Below are positions 52,661 to 63,842 of a DNA stretch of 64,000 nucleotides, piece by piece (within the stretch, counting starts at the first letter, position 1; each line of letters starts with the position of its first letter). The notes beneath the pieces were generated by a model. That model worked only from the letters and a program-made list of their open reading frames with translations. It was not told the DNA's origin and did not search any database. Made by a program: the position numbers and the translations under genes. The stretch comes from Anaspis maculata (lineage: Eukaryota; Arthropoda; Insecta; Coleoptera; Scraptiidae). The stretch is from contig OX421965.1 in the NCBI GenBank assembly GCA_949128115.1, positions 45,623,257 through 45,687,256 of the forward strand, in the 5' to 3' direction.

Positions 52661-52747
52661 TATATCTACCACAGTTATGGACTTGAATATTGCACTTAGC
52701 AGCCCAAACATGAGAAATTGGCGAATGCATGCAATCACAAACTCAAA

Positions 52748-54310
52748 AAAAATCGGTTGTGTCACCCCAAAACTTCCCCGATGAGTAGCAAGGAACGGAT
52801 GGAAATTTTATTATGAAATGATGTTCCTTCGGGTGGGAAATTGGAGAAAAAGATTGAAGAATTGAGATATTTTCTCTAATTAGGGATTCATTTAGAGCTC
52901 CATCATTTGAGTCTCGTCTTGATGAGCTAGGCCGGTGGATTTTAAAGCGAGAAACTCTCGGGAAACGTGGAGAATTTCAAGAGAAATTGCCTGAAAATGT
53001 TCAAGAATCAATTACCTTTTGTTTGAAGAAGGTTAGTATAAATCTGTTCACAAGCGAAAAAGTTACAAATTTGCATGTTTTCATTATAGGAACCAAATAA
53101 TGTAAAAGAAAAGCGAGTGAGGCAGTCAGACGCATTAGTAGGTGATCGATTCGAAACTGGCACCACAGAAACATTGAAAATAGTTTGCAGGAAATTGAAA
53201 ATTTTGAAAACTTGAATTTACCGGGAAAACCTCCAAAAAAAATTTACAAATCATCTTATTATGAAGATCGTCAATTACGGCTTCACTTTAAGCTCCATCA
53301 TTTTATCCGGTTTCGATAACCCAAACCTGTTTTACATTTTCAACAGGGGAATTCCCGGGAAATTGAGAAGAAAATCATTCAAAAATGTTCAAGAGCCAGT
53401 AGCCTCTTGTTTTAAAGAAAAAGATAAAAATCTGTTCACGGGATAAAAAGTTGGAAAACTTGCGGTTTTTCAAGAGATGAAAACTCGGAAACCGTGAGTT
53501 CGATTTCGAAAATTTTCTTTCCAAAAATTAATTTAATCTTTTCTCCAACTTTCATTCCCAGCATGTCTGCACCTAAAATGAATATTTCGTGGGGCTCACC
53601 CATACTGCTCACCGTATGTCAAAGTTGGCATAGTAGTTTTCTCAAATTCACAGAACACAGAATATACTTATTTCATTTTGAAAAAATTACCGTCAGAAAA
53701 CCGGAACTGTGCCGATTTTGAAAATGGGACTACACGACGCCCAATCAAATATACTTTCGATATCAGTTTGACTTTTTCGAAAAAAGTTGATCGCCGAGCA
53801 GTATTGAATTTTTGAGTGGAATCCTGCATCAAAGGCGAGTCGTTCTGGTCAAAATTCGGGCGAGAGGCCCTCTCAGGTGGCAACGGCTAGGAGAAATTTT
53901 GTAAATTCATACCGCTCGATGGAAAATGGTGGAAGATTGCAACTCCAGACTTGATTTGACTCTTTTGTTTTGTTGCTTGCTGCGAAATTTGGTCCCAATC
54001 CATCTGATAGATTTTGAATAATTGAATGGTAAAGTTTTGAATTTTGACATTTTTTATTATTTGACAGATGACAGATAGGGGAAAACTTTTAACTGTTCTG
54101 AATACAGTTTTTTATGGACTCTCAAGCGGTATATTGCAAGTCAAGTTCCGTGATGTATAACATCTATCATTCTTTGGTAGTGGCATTTCCGTTTGACAGA
54201 TAAGAGCCAAAAACTAATGGGCTCATTTCAGGGACCAACAATGTCCGCATGCCGAATTTTAAGTCGATCCGATCAACGCTGCGGCTGTAATCGTAGAAGG
54301 TTACAGACAA
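52748..54310 (+). repeat. Dispersed repeat R, copy 1 (about 1.55 kb, uninterrupted)
   Basis: Starts near AATCGGTTGTGTCACCCC and ends near GGCTGTAATCGTAGAAGGTT. It recurs in the same orientation at 58588-63245, where it carries two insertions. Diagnostic stretches: CCTGAAAATGTTCAAGAATC, GCACCTAAAATGAATATTTC, TTATTTGACAGATGACAGAT. No open reading frame is conserved between copies, so it is a non-autonomous element or a decayed one. Confidence 0.8.
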
Positions 54311-55605
54311 GACACACCTATATTTCGCGACTTTCTTCCCGTTTTCTGTGTTTTATTCCTTCTTTTTGAACGTACTTTAACTATTTCTGCGCGATACTTT
54401 CCATGCGTTGTTATTCTTTCTTTGCGCTCTTCCGCTATTTTTCCTGCATTTCATTCTTTACTTACACACTTTGCACTTACACTTTTTTTGCAACTTTCTT
54501 CCCTTTATGTGTGATGTATTCCTTCTTTTCAATTTTTTTCAATGATAACGATTTCTGTGATTTTTAGCCCCGTTCTTTGTTTTACAACGCGTTCTTCTTA
54601 GCTTCTTCCCGCCCAACACCCCCATTTTGCTCCTCAGTCCCGTTGGTGTCTATTGGTAGCATATTGCCACAAAACCAATGTCTTTTGGTGGTTTTATTAC
54701 TATTTCTTGCGATATTTCGCCCTTTTTTTTATAAATTTACGACGCGTTATTTTTAGCTTCCCCTTCCCAACACCCCTTTTTTGCTCCCCAGCTCCGCTGG
54801 TGTGTTTTATCTTCCTTTTAGTTCCATTTCCATTTCGTTCGGGGGATTGCATATCCACCTGGCGCCAAAAAAAATACACTGCGCAGCTTTCCATACTTCA
54901 GATTTTTTTTCTCGAAAGTTTGTGGATCTCCAGCAAAATTCCCTTTGAAAAAGCTTCTTGGTCACTGTTTGTAGTCCATTCCTTCTTTTGCGATGATCAG
55001 AATCGAGACTCCCTTTATGACACGGTTACCGTCGTTTATTACTTTCTACCCCTCTACTTTCTGCCTCGACGAATATTTTTGAATTCTAGTCACATCTTCA
55101 GATTCTACATTGAATTTAGAAAGGGAAAAATGTCCTTGATATTTTTTATTCGGAGGCTTCGTTTTCGAGAATTTGAGTTTCGATGTCTGGAAACATGGTC
55201 AAAAGAGCTGCTTTCATTACTGAACTTTGAAATCAAATTGAAAAACCCAACATATTGCTGCAAAAATCGCGTGCGATGGGCGATGGTCTGAACAATACCA
55301 TGCTCTATTTCTCGAGGCAAGGCTATGGTGCCAGGCTATGTGCGGTGCGCTGTGCGAGGCTCCACTTTGGCCACGTACATTTAAAACAACGCATGTATTT
55401 TTTGCGTGTGCGAGGCGATGGTGCCAGGCTATGGTACAAGGCGATGGTCGGTGCGCCGTTGTGGACACGAAAAGCCAGGCGATGTGCGAGGCCTCACTGC
55501 GGACACTTACATTTGAAACAATGCATCTTTTTTTTCTAGAGTACGAGGCTATGGGCCAGGCGATGGTACCAGGCGATGGTCGGTGCGCCGTTATGGCCAC
55601 ACACT
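54311..55605. other. T-rich unique stretch and GGCGATGG-type short repeats
   Basis: A segment with TTCTTAGCTTCTTCCCGCCC and CCGTTGGTGTC is duplicated at about 54590-54650 and 54755-54805. A 212-codon plus-strand frame (54653-55291) is rich in F, L and Y because the DNA is T-rich; I do not call it. 55270-55600 contains repeated GGCGATGG and AGGCTATGG motifs, complementary to those at 51550-51660. Confidence 0.45.
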
Positions 55606-56145
55606 TAGATACGTCAATTGAACATAATCTGTCTTTTTTTGTTGTTGCTATTGATAATATTTCAATTGTTTTTCAAAGCATTCGCGATTTTGTCAATTAT
55701 TTACGAAAATTTCAAAATTTGACGCTAAAATCGTCATAAAAAGAACATGTTGGTTGCTAATTCGGAAAGCAAATTCTTTTCTCTATCTATTAGTGCAAAA
55801 ATCCAATATGGCGGCTATAAGAAAAACAAAAGTTGACTATCATAATTTGACATTTAGAAGGCCTGGAAAATTTCTGTCAACGTTGATCGACTTGGAGTGA
55901 TCAAAAACATGATACTACTAAGTTTGATTGAAATAGCTTGAATGGTTGGAAAGATAAAAAATAATTTCTGAAATCAAAATTTTCAGTTTTTTCGTGATAA
56001 ATCGTAAACCAATCAAAATATTCAAAGTTTCTTTTCAGATTCTCAATCGCCACAAAAATGCGCAATTTTTTCTAATTTAACCGACTTCGTATCTCTTACC
56101 GTTTCTAAGATACCAATGGTGAGCATCGAAATTTTCACCACCCTG

Positions 56146-57629
56146 TATAGAAATGTTATATACTATATACATACTATATGTTACAATGAAATTTTAGGAT
56201 AGGGGAAAGGACCTCGCACGATCCTTTTTTCCTTACTCTAGAAAAGAGATGTCTACTTCAAGGCCATGGACGCGATTGTGCTGTTCGAACTTCGAACTTG
56301 ATCACGAGGTCAAGTAGGTAGTTTGAAACGAACTGATAGGGGACATTGAGGTGACTGTGATCACTGAATGTATCACGAGGAGTGATAAACGTGAAAACGA
56401 ACATGATCATCATATGATATTTGGTCACAATTTTCAGAATGAATTTTTTAATGTTGGTGTTCTGCCTTTTGCCGAAAGTTCGATACTTTTTTATAAAATA
56501 ATTCATATTTGATTGCGTTAGCTTAGACACTGTTCCCTTACATCAGTTGAAGTATGTTTGGTTATCTACATCTGAGTGTGGTTTCCGAATTTGTTTTGGA
56601 ATTCACTAGACCATTCAGCGCTAGAACGCAATAACGCATTTCATTTCTGTGATTCTGTGTTTACGGCGTGTTCGTGTAGTCGCAGGTCGCAGTTCAGAGT
56701 TCAGCATTATTCTGTGGTTCAGCTGTTGTAAAATTAGCGGAAAGATGAGTGTTTTATTCACAGGCCATAATCCTTACTCTAGAAAAGAGATATCCACCAA
56801 AATTTGACTAGGAAAATGCGAAGGTTACTGTTGTATTTTGTGTTGCCTATTATTATGCTCCAAGCTTCATCGAAATCCGAAAGTAAAATGAGTACCTAGG
56901 TGCATCTCATTAGATTGCGTTGTTATCGAGTGTTATAACGGTCAATTAGAACACCAGAATTACAATGGTGACTTTGTGAATATCTGGAATAGAGTTTGAC
57001 TGATCTAAATTGAAATTCTTAAAAATATCCCTGAAACATTTCAGTTACTTATATTTTTTTCTTCGAATCAGCCAAAGTGTGCCAAAAAATAAGGAATCGC
57101 CTCGGTAATCGCATTTTATAGCATGTTTTATGGTGGCCTCCAAATCTTATATCAGATTTTGGAAAGAAGAAATTTCAAGCTATGAAATGTTAAATGATCT
57201 TAAAAATTGATTTCTTTTTCATTGTGTGTTCTACAATAACGGATGATAAAGTAATGTTGAGAAGAAATTATAATTCGAATAATTTTAAGGGTGGGTATTC
57301 ATGCTTTGAGATTGTTAAATTTTCGAGATTATTCAGTTTTCGAGATTATTCAATCTTCAAGTTTATTCAATGTTCAGGACCACCTGACTTTTGGTTAAAG
57401 GTGCGCTTGGGCCTCTCGGTAAGCTGATGAAAAAATGTCATTCCGTCAACTCTTTGAAACCAACGGTTCACTGTCCAGGGTGGGTTGAATGTATATATCG
57501 GCATTGTTTATATCGGTTTGAAATGGATTTTTGTAATAAAGTGCCTGTTGTAGCAGTCGCTAGACCGTGTTTTTTGACATGGGGGTGCTGTGCGCCATAC
57601 ATTTGCCATAACATCGAACAAATTGGAAA
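56146..57629. other. Intergenic stretch without confident feature
   Basis: CTTACTCTAGAAAAGAGAT occurs twice (about 56232 and 56772). Part of 57370-57540 is mirrored at 58320-58450 (TATATCGGTTTGAAATGG against its partner), a decayed foldback around the hAT-like element. Confidence 0.35.
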
Positions 57630-58111
57630 CAGGGATGCCAGACGTCCCGTTTTCTGCAGGATTGTCCTGCAACTGATTCTTTTGTCCCGCGTCCCGCATA
57701 CATCCGAAAAGGTCCCGCACCCTCATATTTTGGCTTTTTAATATATTTCTTAAATATTTACCAAATTGCAACTGAAAATTTAACTTCCAACTTGAAAATT
57801 CAGTTCAAATTGATAATAAATGAATAGAGAAAAAAATTACTGCGCGCAAAGGTGTAGATGTAGCTAGACTATAGACTCACAGAGACCCAATAATCTGAAA
57901 AAGACTAGCTATAGGCATGTATGTGGGGCACTAATACCATTGTTTGAGAAAAAACACATTTATGATCAATACTATTAGGTGCTATGATAATTTCCAAAAA
58001 ATTTCGCCTGCGACGCTCTTGGAAGAATATCCCTCCCCGGAAACCCCCCCGTTAGCTTTATTGTTATACGTGTCTGTCCCGCGTTGCGATTTCTGGAATC
58101 TGGTAACCCTG
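57630..58111. mobile_element. hAT-like non-autonomous transposon, 482 bp
   Basis: Ends CAGGGATGCCAGACGTCCCG and, read from the other side, CAGGGTTACCAGATTCCAGA, matching the CAGGGnTnCCAGA ends common in hAT elements. The 8-bp ATTGGAAA is perfectly duplicated at 57622-57629 and 58112-58119, the length diagnostic for hAT insertion. No transposase frame remains. Internal text (CCCGTTTTCTGCAGGATTGT, GTCCCGCGTCCCGCA) is repeated-CCCG rich. Confidence 0.9.
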
Positions 58112-59245
58112 ATTGGAAATATTTCATATTCCGCTACTTCTACCACCCCTTTGAAATATTCATTTGAAAAATTACAAAATATTCAACGTTGATTAATAAA
58201 TAAACGAATCGATTAATTTGGCAAAAATTTTTATATGTCATGGTCAAAGTAATTCCATCAATTATTCGAGGAGTTTTAACCTCTGAAATCTTGCGTTCAA
58301 CAGAAGCACTTTATGACGAAAAACCATTTTAACCGATATACATTCAACTGATCCTGGAAGATGAACCGTTTCGGAGAGTTGGCGCAAAGATATCTTTTGA
58401 TCAGCTTGCCGAAAATTATAACCTACAACATTCCCTTCGCCCATATGCAAGGCAATTGGAATGTTTATGTTGTGAAGTCTGGTCCTGAGCTACTCGTAAT
58501 TTATGTGATAATAATAATTTTAAAGATATGTATAAGTGTCTAGTTCTAGTACAGATGTCCAAAATGTCGCGCCGCTTTAAAAAAAAATCGGTTGTGTCAC
58601 CCCAAAAGTCCCAAAACTTCCCCGACGAGTAGCAGGGAATGGATGGGAATTTTATTATTAGACGTCCCTTTCGGGTGGGAAGTTATAATTTGAGAACAAG
58701 ATTGAAGAATTGACATATTTTCTCTAATAAGAGATTCATTTAGATCTCCATCATATTTGAATCCCGTCTCGATAAGCTAGCTAGGCCAGTTACTCATTTT
58801 AAAGTGGAAAACTCTGAGAAAACTTGGAGAATTTCAAAAGAAATTGCCTGAAAATGTTCAAGAATCACCTACTCTTTGTTTAAAAAAAGTTGGTATAAAT
58901 CGATGCTGCTGACAAGCTGAAAAGTTAGAAATTTGCAGTTCTCCACGAGGAACCAAATTATGTAGAAAGAAAAGCTAGTGAGGCAGTCAGACGCATTGGT
59001 ACATGGATGAAGGTGAACGAGCTCAAACTGGCACTACAGAAAGGTTATAAATAATATGCAGGAAATTGAAAATTTTGAAAATTGGAATTTTCCAAGGTAA
59101 AGATCGTCAATTACGGCTTTATTTCAAGCTCCGTCATTCAAGTCCGGTTTCGATAACCCAGGTCTGTTTTACATTTTCAACAGGGAAATTCCCGGGAAAT
59201 TGAAAATAAAATTGTTGAAAAATGTTCAAGAGCCAGTTACCCTTT

Positions 59246-60991
59246 AGTGGACGTGGTACAACCGAAATAGGGAATATAAGTTGCAAATGATGATAAAGGC
59301 AAACCACTTTGCAGAGTTACAACTGAGACCTCAATAAACGATTTGACCCGCAGTGCTTTTCTTTTCGTCCCTTAGGATTTGAATAGCGCCCCTTTTTCAA
59401 AATAGCGGATATTATCTAGGGGCAGAAGGTATCGAATAGCCTAGTGATGTCCAGCTTAGTAGAAATATATGGGGCTATGTCTCAATCGGTTTCTGGGACA
59501 TCAAACACTATTTAAAAAAATGGTGGAACATTGTCATCTACTGCAGGCAAATTTGGTGGAGGCGCCAAAAGGAATTTAGTACTGTCATAAGAAAATTGCT
59601 GTTACATTTTTATTTTTCAACCGATTTTAATACAAGACATTCAATTTTGGAGAAAAATGAATTCTTCTTGTTACCTTGTACCTTCCATTTAAGAAGACAT
59701 TGAGGAATGTTGAAGAAAAAATTAAAAAATAATTTGAAAGAAATAAGATTTCTTGATTTTTTTATTCTCATGAAAATTGCCTCATTTGTAGATTTTGATG
59801 TGCCCTTTTTAAATTTGCACTTTTCCGATTGCTATCTTTGCAGCACGCGCCGTCATATTGAATAAATGATGTCTGAAAAGAAGTTTTTGACAATATCTGA
59901 ATTTTGGCCTTTGTGACATTAAAATGTTTATATACATATGAAAGCACATTCAATCCTCCTCAGTTTGACACCTAAACCAGCTCTGTGCGACCCGCGGTCC
60001 TCGAGCTAGACCTTCTGGAAGTATCAATTTTCGGTTCCAGAAGAATAAAAATCACCTCTTGGGGCTGTGCCAGGGCCACCAATGTTCATGATTTGTGATA
60101 AATGACGACTCGTTATTGATGGGTAACTAAATTAAGACATGGTGGTGATCCAGTGGTGAAATCCGGTAGGCGCGGTCACTATTTAACACCGGAAATTGAT
60201 ACTTCCGGAAGCTCTAGCTCAAGAACTCCGAGTCGCACAGAGATGGTTTAGGTGTCAAATCGTGGAGAATTGAATGTACTTTCATACGTATGTGAACATT
60301 TTAATCTTGCATGGAGTAAAATTCAGATATTGTCAAAAACTTCTTTTCAGATATCATTTTTTCAAGATGGCGGTGCGCACTGAGAAGATATAAATCGGAA
60401 AAGTGCAAATTTAGAAAGGGCACATCGAAATCTACAAATGAGGCAATTTTTATGGAAATAAACAAATAAAAAAAAATCTTTTTTTTTCAAATCATTTTTC
60501 TTTTTTTTTTACATTCTTCAATGTCTTTTTTCATGAAAGGTATAAGATAACAAGAAGAATTTACTTTTCTACAAAATTAAATATCTTGTGTTGAAATCGG
60601 TTGAAAAATAAAAATATTACAGCGATTTTCTTATGACCGTACTAAATTCATTTTGGCGCCTCCACCAAATTTGCCTGTGACAGATGTAAATGTTCCATAA
60701 TTTTTTGAAATAGTGTTTGATGTCCCAGAAACCGATCGAGACATAGCTCCATATATTTTAGCAAAGCTGGACATCACCAGGCTAGTCGATACCTTCTGCC
60801 CCTAGATAAAATCCGCCATTCAAAAAAAGCTTGAAAAAGCTTGAAGCGCTTTTGAAAAAGGCCATTCAAATCCTAAGGGACGAAAAAAAAGCACTGCGGG
60901 TCAAATCGTTTATTCAAGTCCTAGTTACGAACCTGCAAAGTGGTTTGGCTCTATCATCATTTGCAACTTGTTTTTTCCTACCACGTCCACT
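59246..60991. repeat. Foldback inserted in repeat R (1.75 kb), includes family D
   Basis: Ends AGTGGACGTGGTACAACCGA and TAGGAAAAAACAAGT...CCACGTCCACT are inverted. Inner pairs include ATTTGACCCGCAGTGCTTTT against AAAGCACTGCGGGTCAAAT and AATCGGTTTCTGGGACATCA against TGATGTCCCAGAAACCGAT. CTTT-type sequence flanks both sides. The core 59450-60790 is homologous to the 6937-8733 foldback. Confidence 0.85.
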
Positions 60992-61315
60992 ACTTTGTTT
61001 AAAAAAAAATTGTGAAAATCTGTTCACGAAATAAAAAGTTGGAAAATTTGCAGATGAAAACTCTAAAACCGTGGGTCCGGTTTCGAACATTTTTCCTCCA
61101 AAAATTATTTCAATCTTTTTCCAACTTTCATTCTCAGCATGTCTGCACCTAAAATGAATATTTCGTGGGGCTCATCAGTGTGGGCTCATCGCATGTCAAA
61201 GTTTGCCTTGCAGTTTTTTTCAAGTTCACGGAATGTGCTAATTTCATTTTGAAAAAATTACCGTCGGAAAACCGGAACAGTGCCGATTTTGAAAATAGGT
61301 CTACACGGACGCCTA

Positions 61316-62680
61316 ATTTTTTTTTTATTTGACAGCTTGGAATATTCTACAATCTATCGGTAAAGATATTTAGTAAAACTTATGTATATATAAAATAAAC
61401 AATACAACAAAATAAAATAACAGTTTACATGACTTGATATGGAGTCCGTCCACTGACGCACCCAACAAAAACCCAGACACAACACAAACGCGAATTTATG
61501 TTGATTTGATGACAACACAGCCCTTCAACGTGAAACGGCGGATCATAAAAATCGCGCAGGCAAGTCCATCGGTCTACACTTCTCAAGTCTTCTGTTCCCT
61601 GAGACCCTCAAGAGATTCCTCGCTAAAGAATAGGTAGGTCTCTTCGTTTCGGTTTTTTTAAGAGCGCATGTCTGCCGCGAATTTCATAGTTTCGTACACC
61701 GATATTGAAAATTAACACTAAAAAATATTGTAGTGCACCTAAAATTCCACAAATAATTTGGTTGAATGTTAGATACCATTTTTTATATTCAAAGGAAATG
61801 TTTCATTGAAATTAAGTTCAATGATCATTTGTGGAAGTTCAGGAACAACGAAAATGGCAACAGCGCTCAAAACAACAAGAAATCGGCGCCAACTGTCACT
61901 TGTGATGATTATGATCACACTCCTCGTTTCTACCTGACCTCCATTTCATTTGCTCATGTTTTGATGAAAGAACACAACTTGTTGAAAATGGCTGTACCAA
62001 GAAGGAAGTTCAAAAAAGCTACGAAGAGATGCGTTTACGGTGTGTGTAAAAGTGACAGCTGGGAACCAGTAATTGGTCACGCGGCTAGACAGAGCATACA
62101 GCGTTGCCATTCAACTGACAGGTGTACGAAAGTTTTCAAAATTTGGAGCCTTCAAGCATGCGCACCTGCCCAAACGAAGTAGCCTATTCGGGTGGCCGTC
62201 CAGGCGACTGATGTACGATTGGCTCAATCTTGTTATCACTGCGTTGACTTCTTCAATGTCCAAATATTGGTGGATTTCTTTGTTTGTTGTATACCAAGGC
62301 GGATTCAAAATTGATCTTAGGGTTTTTGACTGAAATCTCTGCAGTATCTCGATGTTGGAGTTACATGTAGACCCCCACAACTGGATCCCGTAAGTCCAGA
62401 TGGGTTTTAGCGACACCTTGTACAAGATCAGTTTGTTTTCCATGGATAACTTGGATCTTCTTCCGATCAGCCAATCCATCTGTCTCACTCTTAGACCCAG
62501 CTGTTTTCTCTTTGTCCAGACATGTTTTTGCCAGGTCAGCCGTCTATCTAGGTGTAGTCCCAGGTACTTTGCACTGTCTGCCTGTGGTAAAGGACATCCT
62601 CCCAGTGTCACCGGTGGACAAGCATCATGCCGCAATGTAAAGGTGACATGTGTCGACTTCGTTGCATTCGCGTTCTCCCA
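61316..62680 (-). pseudogene. Jockey-like non-LTR retrotransposon, 5'-truncated and interrupted
   Basis: The minus-strand frame from about 62680 encodes the C-terminal part of a jockey-clade reverse transcriptase: DSAKYLGLHLDRRLTWQKHV, then NKLILYKVSLKPIWTYGIQL, WGSTCNSNIEILQRFQSKTL, and SRLDGHPN. After the insert at 61630-62187 the same frame resumes as NSLARNLLRV then PMDLPARFL and a stop, the usual end of this ORF. The 3' end is a T10 run on the plus strand (poly(A) of the minus-strand element) at about 61318. Truncation at the 5' end, a poly(A) tail and insertion within repeat R fit target-primed reverse transcription. The catalytic domain is missing. Confidence 0.88.
61630..62187 (+). 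mobile_element. THAP-ORF DNA transposon family P, copy 2, nested in jockey
   Basis: Ends AGGTAGGTCTCTTCGTTTCG and, reversed, AGGCTACTTCGTTTGGGC; AT duplicated on both sides. The plus-strand ORF from 61766 encodes a frame shared with the copy at 35406-35956, then MAVPRRKFKKATKRCVYGVC followed by KSDS. A C-x-x-x-x-C spacing followed by KSDS resembles the start of the DNA-binding THAP zinc finger of transposases and THAP proteins. The remainder of the domain is deleted. AT duplication plus a THAP start would fit ISL2EU/IS4EU-type transposons (inference). Confidence 0.65.
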
Positions 62681-63578
62681 ATCCAATACACTTTCGATAT
62701 CAGTTTGAATTTTTGGAAAAAAGTTGATCCCCGAGCAGAAATGAATTTTTGAGTGGAGTCCTGCATTAAAACCGAGTCGCCCTGGTCAAATAACGGGCGA
62801 GAGGCCCTCTTGGGTGGCAACGGCTAGGAGAAATTTTGAAAATTCTCAACGCTCGACTGGAGAATGGTGGAAAATTGCAACTGCAGACTTGATTTGACTC
62901 TTTTGTTTTGTTGCTTCCTGACAATTTTTTTCCCAATCCATGCGATAGATTTTGAAGAATTGAATGGTAAAATTTTGAACTTTGAAATTTTTTATTATTT
63001 GACAGATGACAGATAGGGCAATACTTTTGACTGTTCTGAACACAGTTTTTTCATGGGCTTTCAAATGGCATATCGTAAGGTAAGTTTCGTGAGTTATAGC
63101 TTCTGTCATTTTTTGATAGTGACACTTCCGTTTGACAGATGACAGCCAAAAACTAATGGGCTCATTCGACAATGAAACCTTGTTTGTGTACCAAATTTGA
63201 AGTCGATCGGGTAGACGTTGCGGCTGTTATCGTGGAAGGCTACAGACATACAAACATACACACAGACAGAGATCATTCTGGGAATGGTCATAATCGTCAA
63301 AAGGGACTTCAAAACGGATATATCCGTCGAAATCTATAAAAAAAAATTTAGCGCGTTCACACTACTTCCCCTCCTCGTTGGGTGGTGGGGAGGGGAAGTA
63401 AAATCAGTAAGGGGGTAAGAAATTATCTCATTGAATTTTTTCAAAAGCAGTTCTAATCTAAAAACGTGGGAATTTTATATACAGAAGACTGCATTGTCAA
63501 GACGTCTTCCCTCTCGCCGCTACACCTCTTCAAGTTGGGACCAAACATTTTCCAGAGCTAGCTCATAAATAAGCTCGC

Positions 63579-63842
63579 TCACACGATCATAGCCTCGATC
63601 ATAGCAGCAGCTGGTATAGAGCCGCCATTTCTAGTTTCTACCCGAATAGTGCTTTTCAAATCATGCAGTGCAGCAGGTGCTGTGGCGAATATTTTTTCTT
63701 CAAGGTAACCCCACAAGATGAAGTCTACTGGGGTTAGATCGGGACGTAGCTCAAAGGATGTTTCCCGGAAAGGTGATTCCCAAACTGGGAGACATCCAGT
63801 TTTGGTCTCCAGGAAGTCCCGATCTAAAACCCCATTTAACTT
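63579..63842 (-). pseudogene. Mariner/IS630-type transposase C-terminal remnant
   Basis: A minus-strand frame without a start codon reads RPDLTPVDFILWGYLEEKIF followed by ATAPAALHDLKSTIR and stops at 63579. The PDLTPxDFxLWGYLxxxVY pattern is the hallmark around the last catalytic acidic residue of Tc1/mariner-like DDE/DDD transposases. Upstream, LNGVLDRDFLETKTG is open to about 63842 but less conserved. Other catalytic motifs and the N-terminal helix-turn-helix are not seen in the window, and the element may continue past the right edge. 63246-63578 shows only a GGTGGGGAGGGGAAGT-type short palindrome near 63365-63400. Confidence 0.75.

Larger units (their letters stand above)
50658..56145. 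repeat. Giant TA|CAGGGTG foldback, 5.5 kb, with nested insertions
   Basis: Left TA|CAGGGTGGTTAAAATTTCGA, right TCGAAATTTTCACCACCCTG|TA. Arms of about 550 bp (50658-51202 and 55606-56145) pair throughout, for example TTGATAATATTTCAATTG with its mirror. Further pairing continues inside: GGCCATAACGGCGCACCGAC (51543) with GTCGGTGCGCCGTTATGGCC (about 55580). Between the arms lie a foldback (51765-52660), a 1.55-kb dispersed repeat and T-rich unique sequence, so the present length is mostly later insertions. Confidence 0.8.
58588..63245 (+). repeat. Dispersed repeat R, copy 2, split by two insertions
   Basis: Matches 52748-54310 in three pieces: 58588-59245, 60992-61315 and about 62681-63245. The pieces are separated by a 1.75-kb foldback and by the jockey-like fragment. 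Removing both gives about 1.55 kb, the length of copy 1. After the right end, ACAGACATACAAACATACAC follows. Confidence 0.82.

Noticed and set aside
54653..55291. 212-codon plus-strand open frame
   Set aside because: Composition is dominated by F, L, Y and S because the DNA is T-rich; there is no domain, no splice context, and it overlaps a local duplication.
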